A stretch of DNA of 64,000 bases, taken from NCBI RefSeq assembly GCF_039679125.1, contig NZ_CP155551.1:4216001-4280000 (forward strand), in the 5' to 3' direction. Below the pieces are notes generated by a model, which saw nothing but the letters and a program-made list of their open reading frames with translations, made no database searches and was not told the DNA's origin. The DNA comes from Blastococcus sp. HT6-4 (GTDB lineage: Bacteria > Actinomycetota > Actinomycetes > Mycobacteriales > Geodermatophilaceae). Below are positions 45,595 to 54,553 of this stretch, piece after piece. Position 1 is the stretch's first letter, and the number at the start of each line of letters is the position of its first letter. The position numbers were made by a program, and so were the translations under genes.

Positions 45595-45683
45595 AGCGCG
45601 GCCGCGAGCACCCTGGCTCGCACCCGTCGACATGACTGCCGGCCCCGGGCGCCGACCGGTGCCGGGCGCAGCCTCGCCCGCAG

Positions 45684-45730
45684 ACGACGCAGGGGCCCTG
45701 GACCTGTCCGGTCCTGGGCCCCTGCGTCGT
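45684..45730 (-). terminator. Terminator of dnaB
   Basis: A 21-bp stem with one T-T mismatch (45684-45704 with 45710-45730) and a five-base loop, starting 15 bases past the dnaB stop codon. The length and GC content make it one of the strongest hairpins in the window. Confidence 0.88.
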
Positions 45731-45745
45731 GCGTTGCCCGGAGGG

Positions 45746-47116
45746 CTAGTTGGCCATGTCCACGAAGCGGCTGTAGTGGCCCTGGAAGGCGACGGTGACG
45801 TTCGCGGTGGGGCCGTTGCGGTGCTTGACCAGCATGATGTCGGCCTCGCCGGCCCGCGGAGACTCCTTCTCGTACATGTCCTCGCGGTGGATCATCATGA
45901 CCATGTCGGCGTCCTGCTCGATGGAGCCGGACTCACGGAGGTCGGAGAGCATCGGCTTCTTGTCCTGCCGCTGCTCCGAGCCACGGTTGAGCTGCGACAT
46001 CGCGATGACCGGGACCTCGAGCTCCTTGGCCAGCAGCTTGAGCGCACGGGAGAACTCCGAGACCTCCTGCTGGCGGCTCTCGACCTTCTTGCCCGAGGTC
46101 ATGAGCTGGAGGTAGTCGATGACGATGAGCTTGAGGTCGTTGCGCTGCTTGAGCCGCCGCGCCTTGGCGCGGATCTCCATCATCGTCATGTTGGGCGAGT
46201 CGTCGATGTAGAGCGGCGCGTCGGCCACCTCGCCCATCCGGCGGGCCAGCTTCGCCCAGTCCTCGTCGGACAGCGTGCCGGCGCGCATGTGGTGCAGCGG
46301 CACCTTCGCCTCGGCCGACAGCAGACGCATCGTGATCTCGTGCTTGCTCATCTCCAGCGAGAAGATGCAGGCCGGCATGCCGTGCTTCACCGTCGCCGAC
46401 CGCGCGATGTCCAGGCCCAGGGTCGACTTCCCGACACCGGGCCGGGCCGCGATGACGACCATCTGGCCGGCCTGCAGGCCGTTGGTGAGCTCGTCGAGAT
46501 CGCGGATCCCGGTGGGCACGCCGCGGGCGGTGCCGCCGCGGGAGGCGATGGCGTCCAGCTCGTCCATGGTCGGCTGCAGGACGTCCTCGAGGCGCGAGTA
46601 GTCCTCGCTCATGCGCTTCTCGGTGACGTCGTAGATCTCCTGCTGGGCGCGGTCGACGATGTCGTCGACGTCGCCCTTGCCACCGGCCGCGCCGTAGCCC
46701 AGCTGCACCACGCGGGTACCGGCCTCGACCAGCCGGCGCAGCACCGCCTGCTCGGCGACGATCGCCGCGTAGTACCCGGCGTTGGCCGCCGTCGGCGTGG
46801 ACTGGATGAGCGTGTGCAGGTAGACCGCGCCGCCCATCTTCGACAGCTGGTCGGTGCGGTTGAGCTCGGCGGCGACGGTGATGGCGTCGGCCGGCTCACC
46901 CCGCCCGTAGAGGTCGAGGATGCAGTCGAAGATCACCTGGTGCGCCGGCCGGTAGAAGTCGTTGCCGTGCAGGACCTCCACCACGTCGGCGACCGCGTCC
47001 TTGCTCAGCAGCATGCCGCCGAGCACCGACTGCTCCGCCGCGACGTCCTGCGGGGGCTGCCGGTCGTACTCCGGCGCCGCTGCGGACGGTCGGCTGAACT
47101 CGTCGGCCACCGCCAC
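45746..47116 (-). CDS. dnaB: Replicative DNA helicase DnaB
   Basis: Hexameric 5'-3' helicase of the replication fork, 456 residues, without an intein. The N-terminal domain (PPQDVAAEQSVLGGMLLSKD) and C-terminal RecA-like domain are complete: Walker A ARPGVGKSTLGLDIA, Walker B LIVIDYLQLM, motif H4 SRALKLLAKELEVPVIAMSQ, and the arginine finger region DLRESGSIEQDAD. The GTG at 47116 has GGAGG seven bases upstream; the frame is open further upstream but lacks conservation signals. It sits downstream of rplI with its own promoter region of about 600 bases. Confidence 0.97.
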   Translation of the reverse strand: MAVADEFSRPSAAAPEYDRQPPQDVAAEQSVLGGMLLSKDAVADVVEVLHGNDFYRPAHQVIFDCILDLYGRGEPADAITVAAELNRTDQLSKMGGAVYLHTLIQSTPTAANAGYYAAIVAEQAVLRRLVEAGTRVVQLGYGAAGGKGDVDDIVDRAQQEIYDVTEKRMSEDYSRLEDVLQPTMDELDAIASRGGTARGVPTGIRDLDELTNGLQAGQMVVIAARPGVGKSTLGLDIARSATVKHGMPACIFSLEMSKHEITMRLLSAEAKVPLHHMRAGTLSDEDWAKLARRMGEVADAPLYIDDSPNMTMMEIRAKARRLKQRNDLKLIVIDYLQLMTSGKKVESRQQEVSEFSRALKLLAKELEVPVIAMSQLNRGSEQRQDKKPMLSDLRESGSIEQDADMVMMIHREDMYEKESPRAGEADIMLVKHRNGPTANVTVAFQGHYSRFVDMAN

Positions 47117-47727
47117 GGGGGTACCTCCATCTCCTTGCGGGCGCGCTCGCATGACCACTGCGCGCAGGGGAAGTACGCGAGCTCGGCGAGCGACACCGGA
47201 CCGAACGCCTGTTCGGCTCCTGCCTACCGGAGGGGACTGACAGTCGGAGTCCCGTCGGCGGCCAGGGAGGACGTTAGGAAGCCGGGGGAGCGGAGTCCAC
47301 CACCGCTGTGCACGTCGATCTGCACAACTTGTGGACAAGTCGGTGGACGGAGGCGTGTCGACATGTGGAGGAATCGGGGGACGCCGCCGGCAAGCCGCCC
47401 CCGGCACCCGGGCTGACCTGCACGGACGCCGCACGGGGCATGTGGACGGAAGAAAGTCCGGAAGAATTTTCCTGGCGTCGCACCACGTGTCACAGCGGTG
47501 TTCCCGCGCGCCCCGGCCGGTCGCCTGCCGCCACCAGTGGTGCCCGCGCACGGCGCTGAGCGGCCCCTCGGGGTCCCGGAGGTGGCCGGGCCCGAGGACA
47601 ACGAGGGGCCGGCGCCCCGGGCGCCCCCGAGGCCGGCTCAGCGGCCCGGCGGGCGTCACGTGCCCCGGGGCCCCGGCACCGGCTCGGCTACCCGGCCGGC
47701 GTCGGGGGGTGCCGGTTCCCGGAGATG
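47117..47727. other. Long intergenic region between rplI and dnaB
   Basis: About 610 bases with no convincing gene on either strand. It must hold the dnaB promoter. It contains one perfect DnaA box and three looser relatives within 120 bases (47330-47449) and some GC-rich hairpins near 47640-47720. Confidence 0.6.
47330..47338 (-). promoter_or_regulatory. DnaA box upstream of dnaB
   Basis: Reads TTGTCCACA on the minus strand, the actinobacterial DnaA-box consensus. Nearby relatives, all in the same orientation, are at 47342-47350 (GGTGGACGG on +), 47364-47372 (TGTGGAGGA) and 47441-47449 (TGTGGACGG). They lie 215-335 bases upstream of the dnaB start. May link dnaB expression to DnaA. Confidence 0.6.
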
Positions 47728-47767
47728 CCACGAGGGGCGCCGGACCGTGGTCCGACGCCCCTCGTGG
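47728..47767 (-). terminator. Terminator of the rpsF-ssb-rpsR-rplI operon
   Basis: A 19-bp stem with one mismatch (47728-47746 with 47749-47767) and a two-base loop lies 16 bases past the rplI stop codon. It separates the ribosomal operon from dnaB. Confidence 0.88.
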
Positions 47768-47783
47768 GCCGTGCTGGTTGCTC

Positions 47784-48239
47784 CTAGCCGGCGACGACCT
47801 CGATGGCCAGCTGCGTCGAGACCTCGGGGTGCACCCGCACGGTGACGGTGTGCTCTCCCGTGGTCTTGATGCTGCTGGGCAGCTCGATCCGGCGGCGGTC
47901 GAGCTCCGGGCCACCGGCGGCGGTCACCGCGGCGGCGACGTCGGCGGTCGTGACCCGGCCGAACAGCCGGCCGCCGTCACCGGCGCGGGCCGGCACACGG
48001 ACGGTCAGGCCCGACAGACGACCGGCCACGGCCTGCGCCTCCTCGAGGGAGCGCACGTCGCGGGTGGCACGCGCCCGCCGCAGGGACTCGACCTGCTTCT
48101 CGGCACCGCGGGTGGCCACGATGGCCAGCCCGCGGGGCAGGAGGTAGTTGCGGCCGTAGCCGCCCTTGACCTCGACGGTGTCGCCGGAGGACCCGAGACC
48201 GGTGACCTCCTGCGTGAGGATCAGCTTCATGGTGCTCAT
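47784..48239 (-). CDS. rplI: 50S ribosomal protein L9
   Basis: 151 residues. The N-terminal rRNA-binding domain is typical: [20 protein letters not shown] then [16 protein letters not shown], followed by the long connecting helix ([20 protein letters not shown]) and the C-terminal domain ([29 protein letters not shown]). The start may be the ATG at 48230 (MKLILT, the usual L9 start) rather than 48239; neither has a strong ribosome site, and coupling to rpsR two bases upstream is likely. Last gene of the rpsF operon. Confidence 0.97.
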   Translation of the reverse strand: MSTMKLILTQEVTGLGSSGDTVEVKGGYGRNYLLPRGLAIVATRGAEKQVESLRRARATRDVRSLEEAQAVAGRLSGLTVRVPARAGDGGRLFGRVTTADVAAAVTAAGGPELDRRRIELPSSIKTTGEHTVTVRVHPEVSTQLAIEVVAG

Positions 48240-48241
48240 GA

Positions 48242-48478
48242 TCAGCGCGCCGTGGAGGTGTAGGGCAGCAGCGCCATCTCACGGCTGTTCTTGACCGCCG
48301 TGGCGACGTCACGCTGGTGCTGGCTGCAGTTGCCGCTCACGCGGCGGGCACGGATCTTGCCGCGGTCGGAGATGAACTTCCGCAGCAGGGTCGTGTCCTT
48401 GTAGTCGACGTAGGTCGCCTTGTCCTTGCAGAACTGGCAGACCTTCTTCTTGGGCTTCCGAACAGGGGGCTTGGGCAC
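48242..48478 (-). CDS. rpsR: 30S ribosomal protein S18
   Basis: 78 residues, the usual size. Contains [20 protein letters not shown] with the CxxC pair of the zinc-containing (C+) form, [20 protein letters not shown] and [20 protein letters not shown]. It pairs with S6 on the 30S platform and follows ssb by 38 bases and precedes rplI by two. Presence of Cys residues means this is the zinc-dependent type; many actinobacteria carry a second zinc-free copy elsewhere. Confidence 0.97.
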   Translation of the reverse strand: MPKPPVRKPKKKVCQFCKDKATYVDYKDTTLLRKFISDRGKIRARRVSGNCSQHQRDVATAVKNSREMALLPYTSTAR

Positions 48479-48516
48479 CTGGTTCTCCAGAGAGATTCAG
48501 TCAGAGAGGAAGAGGA

Positions 48517-49011
48517 TCAGAACGGCGGTTCGTCCGACGGTCCGGCGGGCGTCGACCACGGGTCGCTCGCCCCGCCGCCACCGCCACCACCGAAGCCGCC
48601 ACCGCCACCGCCACCGCCGCCACCGAAGCCGCCGCCGCCGTCACCGCGGGAGGCCTTGGTGACCTTCGCGGTGGCGTAGCGCAGGGACGGGCCGATCTCG
48701 TCGACCTCGAGCTCGATGACGGTGCGCTTCTCGCCTTCCTTCGTGTCGAAGGAACGCTGCTTGAGACGGCCGCTGACGATGACCCGCGACCCGCGGGTGA
48801 GCGACTCGGCGACGTTCTCCGCGGCCTGCCGCCAGACGTTGCAGCGGAGGAACAGCGCTTCGCCGTCCTTCCACTCCTGGGACTGGCGGTCGAAGGTGCG
48901 CGGCGTCGACGCGACGGTGAAGTTCGCGACGGCGGCGCCCGACGGCGTGAAGCGCAGCTCCGGATCGGCGGTCAGGTTGCCGACGACGGTGATGACGGTT
49001 TCGCCGGCCAT
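48517..49011 (-). CDS. ssb: Single-stranded DNA-binding protein
   Basis: 164 residues: OB-fold domain ([59 protein letters not shown]), then a glycine-rich linker of about 30 residues with two FGGGGG blocks, and the acidic tip DEPPF that recruits partner proteins. The long Gly tract is coded by repeated GCC/ACC triplets (48588-48640) and is a slippage-prone region. Starts two bases after the rpsF stop codon and is co-transcribed with rpsF and rpsR. Confidence 0.97.
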   Translation of the reverse strand: MAGETVITVVGNLTADPELRFTPSGAAVANFTVASTPRTFDRQSQEWKDGEALFLRCNVWRQAAENVAESLTRGSRVIVSGRLKQRSFDTKEGEKRTVIELEVDEIGPSLRYATAKVTKASRGDGGGGFGGGGGGGGGGFGGGGGGGASDPWSTPAGPSDEPPF

Positions 49012-49013
49012 GG

Positions 49014-49301
49014 TCAGTGGACCTCGGGGCGCATCAGCTTCGTGCGCAGGACCGACTCGTTCAGGTTCAGCTGGCGGTCCAGCTCGGCGACCGCAGCCGG
49101 CTCGGCCTGGATGTCGATGACCGCGTAGATGCCTTCGACCTGCTTCTTGATCTCGTAGGCCATGCGGCGACGGCCCCAGATCTCGGTCTTGACGGTGCCA
49201 CCGGAGTTGGTGACGACGGTCAGGAACCGGTCGAGCGAGGGCGCGATCGTGCGCTCCTCGAGATCGGGGTCGAGGATGACCATCAGTTCGTAGTTGCGCA
49301 T
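49014..49301 (-). CDS. rpsF: 30S ribosomal protein S6
   Basis: 95 residues with the S6 fold: [40 protein letters not shown], and [16 protein letters not shown]. First gene of the rpsF-ssb-rpsR-rplI operon. The AGGAGG site is 12 bases from the ATG. The leader upstream (49302-49400) has a CTGCAG inverted repeat followed by CCGCCG, which could be an S6:S18 autoregulatory site; this is a suggestion only. The rest of the gap to 49549 shows nothing else. Confidence 0.97.
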   Translation of the reverse strand: MRNYELMVILDPDLEERTIAPSLDRFLTVVTNSGGTVKTEIWGRRRMAYEIKKQVEGIYAVIDIQAEPAAVAELDRQLNLNESVLRTKLMRPEVH

Positions 49302-49549
49302 GGAGAAACCCCACCTCCTCTGGTCTCGGCGGCTGCAGCACATCTGCAGCAGGAGGGTCGTACATGCGTCGCGCGCCCCGACAAGAGCCGGAACGCGCGG
49401 GTCCAGGCTACCAGCGGCCCGGCACCGGCGACCAGGAGCCGTCCGGGTGACCGGCCCGGCCGCCCTGCGACACCCCGTCACGCCCTCCACGATGATGGGC
49501 ACCAGGCGGGCCGGGAACGACCCGGGGTGCCGCAGCAGGTGGAGGAGAC

Positions 49550-50362
49550 ATGGGTTCGCACCCGATCGGCGTCCACGTCGGCCCCGGGCTCACCGACGAC
49601 GGCGAGCTCGACCGCGGTGGTCCGCTGGCCCGCGCGGCGGAGCTCGGCGCCGACGGCGTCCAGGTCTTCCTGGCCGATCCGCAGGGCTGGAAGGCGCCGA
49701 AGCCCCGGCCCGACGCCGCCGACCTGCTGTCCTCCGACGTCGCCGTCCACGTGCACGCCCCCTACGTGCTCAACGTGGCGACGACGAACAACCGGATCCG
49801 GATCCCCAGCCGCAAGCTCCTCGGCGCGCACGCGACGGCGGCGGCGGGCATCGGCGCCCGGGGGCTGGTGGTCCACGGCGGGCACGTGCTGGCCACGGAC
49901 GACCCCGCGGTGGGGGTGGACAACTGGCGCAAGACCTTCGCCCGGCAGTACGAGGACGGCGGGTTCCCGGTGCCGGTGCTGGTCGAGAACACCGCCGGCG
50001 GCGGCAACGCGATGGCCCGTGACCTCGACGCCGTGGGGCGGCTGTGGGACGCGGTCGGCGGGTTCGGCGCCGGATTCGTGCTCGACACCTGCCACGCCTG
50101 GGCCGCGGGCTGGGACCTCACCACCGTCGTCGACGACGTCCGGGCGGTCACCGGCCGGATCGACCTGCTGCACCTCAACAACAGCCGGGACCCCGCCGGC
50201 TCCGGCCGGGACCGGCACGCGCCGCTGGCCGCGGGCGAGATCCCGGCGGAGCTGCTGCTGCACGTGGCCCGGGCCGCCGACTGCCCGGTCGTGCTCGAGA
50301 CCCCGGGGGACACCGCCTCCCACGCCGAGGAGATCGCACTGCTGCGCGAGGCGCTGGCCTAG
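49550..50362 (+). CDS. Endonuclease IV/xylose-isomerase-like TIM-barrel protein
   Basis: 270-residue TIM barrel of the AP endonuclease family 2. Metal-ligand positions can be recognised: [13 protein letters not shown] (His), LVVHGGHVL (His), [14 protein letters not shown] (Glu), [14 protein letters not shown] (Asp and His), [20 protein letters not shown] (His and Asp-x-His) and VVLETPGD (Glu). These are the nine ligands of the endonuclease IV three-zinc centre, so the protein probably cleaves DNA at abasic sites. The gene lies between rpsF and the GT87 gene, on the opposite strand to both. ATG follows GGAGGAGAC. Confidence 0.88.
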   Translation: MGSHPIGVHVGPGLTDDGELDRGGPLARAAELGADGVQVFLADPQGWKAPKPRPDAADLLSSDVAVHVHAPYVLNVATTNNRIRIPSRKLLGAHATAAAGIGARGLVVHGGHVLATDDPAVGVDNWRKTFARQYEDGGFPVPVLVENTAGGGNAMARDLDAVGRLWDAVGGFGAGFVLDTCHAWAAGWDLTTVVDDVRAVTGRIDLLHLNNSRDPAGSGRDRHAPLAAGEIPAELLLHVARAADCPVVLETPGDTASHAEEIALLREALA

Positions 50363-51924
50363 CGTCCGTCCTCCCTCAGCCGGGAGCGTCCTCCCGCACG
50401 GTCCACGCCGAGGGAGGACGCTTCATGATCACGGGAGCTGATCGTGGCGCCCCGGGCGCAGGAGAAGCGGTCGGGGGCCCGGTCCAGCGGCCCGCCGGCC
50501 GGATCGTCGACACCGGGCCAGCTGGTCCGCACGACGTCGCGGTCCGGCTGCAGCACCTCCCGGACGACGAGCGCCATGAGCACGACGACGGCGACGTCGC
50601 GGACGACGACCCCGAGGAAGAACCACTCGACGCCGATCCCGCGGTTGTCGGTCCCCAGGTAGTGCAGCATCGTCACCACCCAGACCAGGACCTCGGTGAC
50701 CTGCCAGACGAGGGCCGACCGCCAGCGGGGACGGGCGAGCACGAGCAGCGGCAGCAGCCACAGCGAGAACTGCGGGCTCCACACCTTGTTGAGCAGGAGG
50801 AACCCGGCGACCAGCAGGAAGGCGACCTGGCCCACCCGCGGCCGCACCGGCGCCGCCAGCGTCAGCCAGGTGACCCCCGCCGCCAGGCCGAGCAGCACGA
50901 CGGTGACCACGGCGTTGAGCACCTCGGGGGTCTGCCCCTCGGCCAGCTGCCCGTCGAGCACGCGGCCGCCGCTGACGTGCAGCGCGAGGTTCCACAGCGT
51001 CTCGGGGTTGGCCGGTCGCTCCCGGCTGAAGACGAAGAACCGGCTCCAGTTCTCCGGGGACAGCAGCGCCACCGGCAGGTTGACCGCCACCCACGCCGCC
51101 AGGGCGGCGCCGGCGGTGGTGGCCCACGCCCGCAGCCGCCCGGCGCGCAGGCACAGCACGAACAGCGCCCCCAGCAGGAGCAGCGGGTAGAACTTCGCCG
51201 CGACCGCCAGGCCGAGGAGGACGCCGGCCAGCACCGGCCGGTGCCGCGCCCATGCGGCCAGGGCGCCGGTCGCGAGCGCCACGGCCAGCAGATCCCAGTT
51301 GGTGAAGGCGTGCACCAGCAGCAGGGGGGACAGGCCGATCATCGCCGCGTCCCACGGCCGCCGGCCCGTGAGCGCCAGCGTGGCGCGCACGACGAGGAAG
51401 GCGCACAGGGTCAGCAGCAGGCACGTGACGACGTAGAAGCTCTGCACCGGCGGCACCTCGGGCAGCACCTCCGAGGCGGTGGCGGCACGGTCGTAGCCCG
51501 CCGACACCGCCGCCGCGGCCGCCATGAGACCACCGGTGAGCACCGGGTACTCCACGGCCGAGTCCAGGTAGGGGATCGCGCCGTCGTCGAGGCCGTGCAG
51601 GTCGAACAGCGGGACGGCGTCCGCGTAGCAGAGGTGCGTGTACTGGACGCTCCCCGCCCAGTTGCCGTCGGCGCACGGGGCCTGCTTGATCCAGGCCAGC
51701 GCCAGGGTGAGCGTGGCGAACAGCAGGCAGACGCGCAGCGGCGTCCAGAACAGCGCCCGCCCGGTGACGGCGAACCGTCCCCAGGGGCCACCCACCGCCT
51801 CGCTGGCCTGTGCCACGACCGGGTCGGTCCAGGACGGCACGACCCGGTCCGGTCCGCCGGTTCCACGTGGAACGAGCACGGGCCCGTCCGCGGTGGCGGA
51901 CGGGCCCGTGGTGGTGCTGCTCAT
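50359..51924 (-). CDS. GT87-family membrane glycosyltransferase (Rv0051-like)
   Basis: 521-residue polytopic membrane protein with about ten helices. It resembles the GT87 polyprenol-phosphate-mannose/arabinose-dependent transferases (former DUF2029), with a loop containing GAIPYLDSAVEYPVLTGGLM, an acidic/aromatic signature in that family, and HAFTNWDLLAVALA. Its place between ponA-like and rpsF genes matches Rv0051 of M. tuberculosis. The last about 25 residues (SSRDHEASSLGVDRAGGR and on) are encoded by the repeat element, so the natural C-terminus may have been shorter. A parS site lies near the start, at codons 18-22. Confidence 0.85.
   Translation of the reverse strand: MSSTTTGPSATADGPVLVPRGTGGPDRVVPSWTDPVVAQASEAVGGPWGRFAVTGRALFWTPLRVCLLFATLTLALAWIKQAPCADGNWAGSVQYTHLCYADAVPLFDLHGLDDGAIPYLDSAVEYPVLTGGLMAAAAAVSAGYDRAATASEVLPEVPPVQSFYVVTCLLLTLCAFLVVRATLALTGRRPWDAAMIGLSPLLLVHAFTNWDLLAVALATGALAAWARHRPVLAGVLLGLAVAAKFYPLLLLGALFVLCLRAGRLRAWATTAGAALAAWVAVNLPVALLSPENWSRFFVFSRERPANPETLWNLALHVSGGRVLDGQLAEGQTPEVLNAVVTVVLLGLAAGVTWLTLAAPVRPRVGQVAFLLVAGFLLLNKVWSPQFSLWLLPLLVLARPRWRSALVWQVTEVLVWVVTMLHYLGTDNRGIGVEWFFLGVVVRDVAVVVLMALVVREVLQPDRDVVRTSWPGVDDPAGGPLDRAPDRFSCARGATISSRDHEASSLGVDRAGGRSRLREDGR
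50365..50445. repeat. Composite palindromic intergenic element, copy 2
   Basis: Same order of modules as at 7655-7735: GTCCTCCCTC (50367-50376), a near-copy GTCCTCCCGC (50387-50396), the inverted GAGGGAGGACGC (50410-50421), then the palindrome ATGATCA-CGGGAG-CTGATCGT (50425-50445). Offsets to copy 1 are 42709-42710 for every module. It starts right after the endonuclease-IV-like gene and overlaps the last 25-30 codons of the convergent GT87 gene. Confidence 0.75.
51860..51873. other. parS: parS site 3, inside the GT87 gene
   Basis: Perfect GTTCCACGTGGAAC near the 5' end of the GT87 gene, where it encodes part of VLVPRGTGG on the minus strand. One of four perfect copies in the window. Confidence 0.87.
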
Positions 51925-51946
51925 GACGATCAGTCTGCGGGACGGA

Positions 51947-54412
51947 TCACCCGGGAGCCGGTGACGTGACCTCCGGCGCGGGTGCGCCGCCCTGGGGATC
52001 CGTCTGCGGCCCGTTGCCCGGGGGATTCACGGTCGTCGTGGGCGTCGGCTCCGCCTCCGGGGCCGTGGTCACGTTCGGGTCCGTCGGCGCGAAGTCCTGG
52101 CTGTCCGGAACGCCGTCCCCGTCCGTGTCGGCCGGGCGCGTCGTCACGTTGGGGTCCCTCGGCGCGAAGTCCCGGTTGTCCGGGACGCCGTCCCCATCGG
52201 TGTCGACGACGACCGGCTCGGGCGCCTGCGTGACCACCGGCTCCGGCTCGGGGGTGGGGTCCGGGGTCGGCTCGGGCACGCCCTGGCCGGTGTCGCCCTT
52301 GATCAGCGCCCGGTCCGGCAGGTCCTCCTCGGGGACGTCGGAGAGGACCGCGTTCATGAACCGCTGCCAGATCGCACCGGGCAGCCCCGAGCCGTAGACG
52401 ATCCCGCCGTCGGAGTTGACGATCGGGTCGCTGGGCGAGTCGTTGCCCATCCACACCGCCGTCGCGATGGACGGCGTGTACCCGACCATCCAGGCGTCGG
52501 AGTTGTCCTCCCCCTGGCCCTGGGTGCCCGTCTTGCTGGCCACCTCGCGGCCGCCGTCGAGCGAGCGGCGGGAGTAGGAGGCGACGTCCTTGAGCGCGAC
52601 GGTCACGTCGTTGACCACGTCGCTGCGCAGCACCTGCTCCCCGGCCGCACCGGTGTTCTCCAGCAGCACGGTGCCCGCGCCGTCGGTGACCCGCGAGACG
52701 AAGTAGGCGTCGCGGAAGACGCCGCCGGCGGCGAGGGTGGCGAAGCCCTGCGCCTGGTCGAACGGGCGGAGCTCGTACTCGCCGATGCCGATGGAGGAAC
52801 CGGTCGCGCCCTCGCTGTTGGCGAGCACGGTGTCACCGGCCAGGTTGCCCTCCTCCCACGTCTCCGGCAGGCCGGTGGCGGCCCGGATCGTCTCGCGGAC
52901 GTTCTCCGGGCCCACCTCGTAGGCCAGCCCGTAGTACGTGGTGTTGAGCGACCTGGTCATCGCCTCCGTGAGCGTGCACGCGGCGCAGCTGGTGCCGCCG
53001 GAGTTGACGACCTCCTTCGTGCGGTCGGGGAACGTCTGCGGGGAGCTGCCGTCACGTCGCGCCTGGATGCCGATGCCCTGCTCCAGGGCGGTGGCGAGGA
53101 CGTAGGGCTTCACCGACGAGCCCGGCTGCCGCTGCGCCTGCGCGTAGTCGAGGTCGACACCGCTGTTGCCGCCGTAGTAGGCGACCACCGCACCGCTGCG
53201 CGGATCGATCGCGACCAGGGCCTCGCGGAGCCCCTCCGGCTCGCCGGCCATCACCTCGGCGACGCTGGCCTCGGCGGCGTCCTGCGCGGGCTGGCTGATC
53301 GTGGTGGTGATCTGCAGGCCACCGGCGCTGATCTGCTGCTCGTCGTAGCCGCGCGCCATCAGCTCTTCCTTGACCTGCTGGACGATCAGGCCCTCCGGCC
53401 CCTCGGGCACGCCCAGGGGCGTGTCACCCCGGGGCAGCACCTCCGGGTACACCGACGCCTCGCGCTCCTCCGGGGTGAGCCAGCCCTCCTCGAGCATCGC
53501 GTCGAGCACCAGGGCCCAGCGGTCCCGGGCGCCCTCGGGGTTGGTCTCCGGGTCGTTGCCGGAAGGACTGCGGATGAGGACGGCGAGCACCGCCCCCTGC
53601 TGGGGCGTGAGCTCGGCAGCGGGGACGCCGAAGTAGGTCTCGGCGGCGGCCTCGATCCCGTAGGCGCCCCGGCCGTAGTAGATCGTGTTCAGGTAGTTCT
53701 CGAGGATCTGCTCCTTCGAGAAGTTGTTGTCCAGCTTGATGGCCAGGAAGAGCTCCTGGAACTTGCGGCTGAGCGTCTGCTCCGACGTCAGGAACGCGTT
53801 CTTCACGTACTGCTGGGTGATCGTCGAACCGCCCTGCGTCGACCCGCCGGTCAGGTTGTTGTAGGCCGCCCGCACGATGCCGGTGAAGGAGATGCCGGGG
53901 TCGGTGTAGAAGCTGCGGTTCTCCGCGGCGAGGACGGCGTTCTGCGCGGCCTCGCTGACCTGGTCGAGCGAGACGTTCGTGCGGTTCTCGTCGCCGAGCC
54001 GGGCCATCTCGGTGACGCCGTCGGAGTAGTACATGACGGTCGTCTGCTTGGTGGAGACCGAGTCGGGGCTCGGCACCTCGGTGGTGGCGTACACGACCCC
54101 CACGAAGACGCAGAGCAGGGCCAGCAGACCGCCCATGACGGCCGCGGTGATCTTCAGCCGGCGGTTGCGGCGCTGCTTCTTGGTCCGCGCGGTCTTCGCC
54201 TTGGTGCCGGGCCGGGCGGGCGGGCGGCCGGAGCCGCCGGCCCCGGCGCGCGCGGCGCCGGTGCCCCCACGGGAGGCGCTGGTGCGGGCGCGTCCGGCGG
54301 GCGGACGGCCCCCGCCCCCACCGGTGCTGCGGGTACGGGCGGCCGGCGGCCGGCGGACCGATCCCGCCCGCGGAGCGACGGGTGAGGTCTCGTCGTGGCT
54401 GGGCACGAGCAC
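51947..54412 (-). CDS. Class A penicillin-binding protein (PonA1-like)
   Basis: Bifunctional cell-wall synthase, up to 821 residues. A disordered, Arg/Gly/Pro-rich cytoplasmic tail (1-80) is followed by one membrane anchor (ITAAVMGGLLALLCVFVGVV), a GT51 transglycosylase domain (AAENRSFYTDPGISFTGI with catalytic Glu, GGSTITQQYVKNAF) and a transpeptidase domain (SxxK in GSSVKPYVL, SLN in TRSLNTTYYG, KTG in VASKTGTQG). The extracellular C-terminus has two DTDGDGVPD thrombospondin-type-3-like repeats within a Pro/Thr-rich tail. The start is GTG 54412 or GTG 54406, the latter closer to the AAGGGGGG site. Synteny with DUF5318 and GT87 matches ponA1. Confidence 0.95.
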   Translation of the reverse strand: MLVPSHDETSPVAPRAGSVRRPPAARTRSTGGGGGRPPAGRARTSASRGGTGAARAGAGGSGRPPARPGTKAKTARTKKQRRNRRLKITAAVMGGLLALLCVFVGVVYATTEVPSPDSVSTKQTTVMYYSDGVTEMARLGDENRTNVSLDQVSEAAQNAVLAAENRSFYTDPGISFTGIVRAAYNNLTGGSTQGGSTITQQYVKNAFLTSEQTLSRKFQELFLAIKLDNNFSKEQILENYLNTIYYGRGAYGIEAAAETYFGVPAAELTPQQGAVLAVLIRSPSGNDPETNPEGARDRWALVLDAMLEEGWLTPEEREASVYPEVLPRGDTPLGVPEGPEGLIVQQVKEELMARGYDEQQISAGGLQITTTISQPAQDAAEASVAEVMAGEPEGLREALVAIDPRSGAVVAYYGGNSGVDLDYAQAQRQPGSSVKPYVLATALEQGIGIQARRDGSSPQTFPDRTKEVVNSGGTSCAACTLTEAMTRSLNTTYYGLAYEVGPENVRETIRAATGLPETWEEGNLAGDTVLANSEGATGSSIGIGEYELRPFDQAQGFATLAAGGVFRDAYFVSRVTDGAGTVLLENTGAAGEQVLRSDVVNDVTVALKDVASYSRRSLDGGREVASKTGTQGQGEDNSDAWMVGYTPSIATAVWMGNDSPSDPIVNSDGGIVYGSGLPGAIWQRFMNAVLSDVPEEDLPDRALIKGDTGQGVPEPTPDPTPEPEPVVTQAPEPVVVDTDGDGVPDNRDFAPRDPNVTTRPADTDGDGVPDSQDFAPTDPNVTTAPEAEPTPTTTVNPPGNGPQTDPQGGAPAPEVTSPAPG

Positions 54413-54553
54413 CCCCCTTCCTGAACTGTCATGGTCGGCGTCCGGGCACGTGCCAGGGCGCGGTGGAACGTCTTCAGCTGTGGGTTGCGGGTCGGTCCAC
54501 GTCGTCGGGGACCCGGGTCCGGGCGGGGCGCGAGCCGGCGGGCGAGCGGGGGC

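Larger units (their letters stand above)
45417..45683. other. Intergenic region upstream of the secreted hydrolase gene
   Basis: About 270 bases that contain the hydrolase promoter region, a perfect inverted repeat (45462-45486) and a parS-like sequence (45581-45594), described separately. No gene was found. Confidence 0.5.

Noticed and set aside
48588..48640. GCC/ACC repeats considered as an array or satellite
   Set aside because: They encode the Gly-rich linker of SSB in frame.
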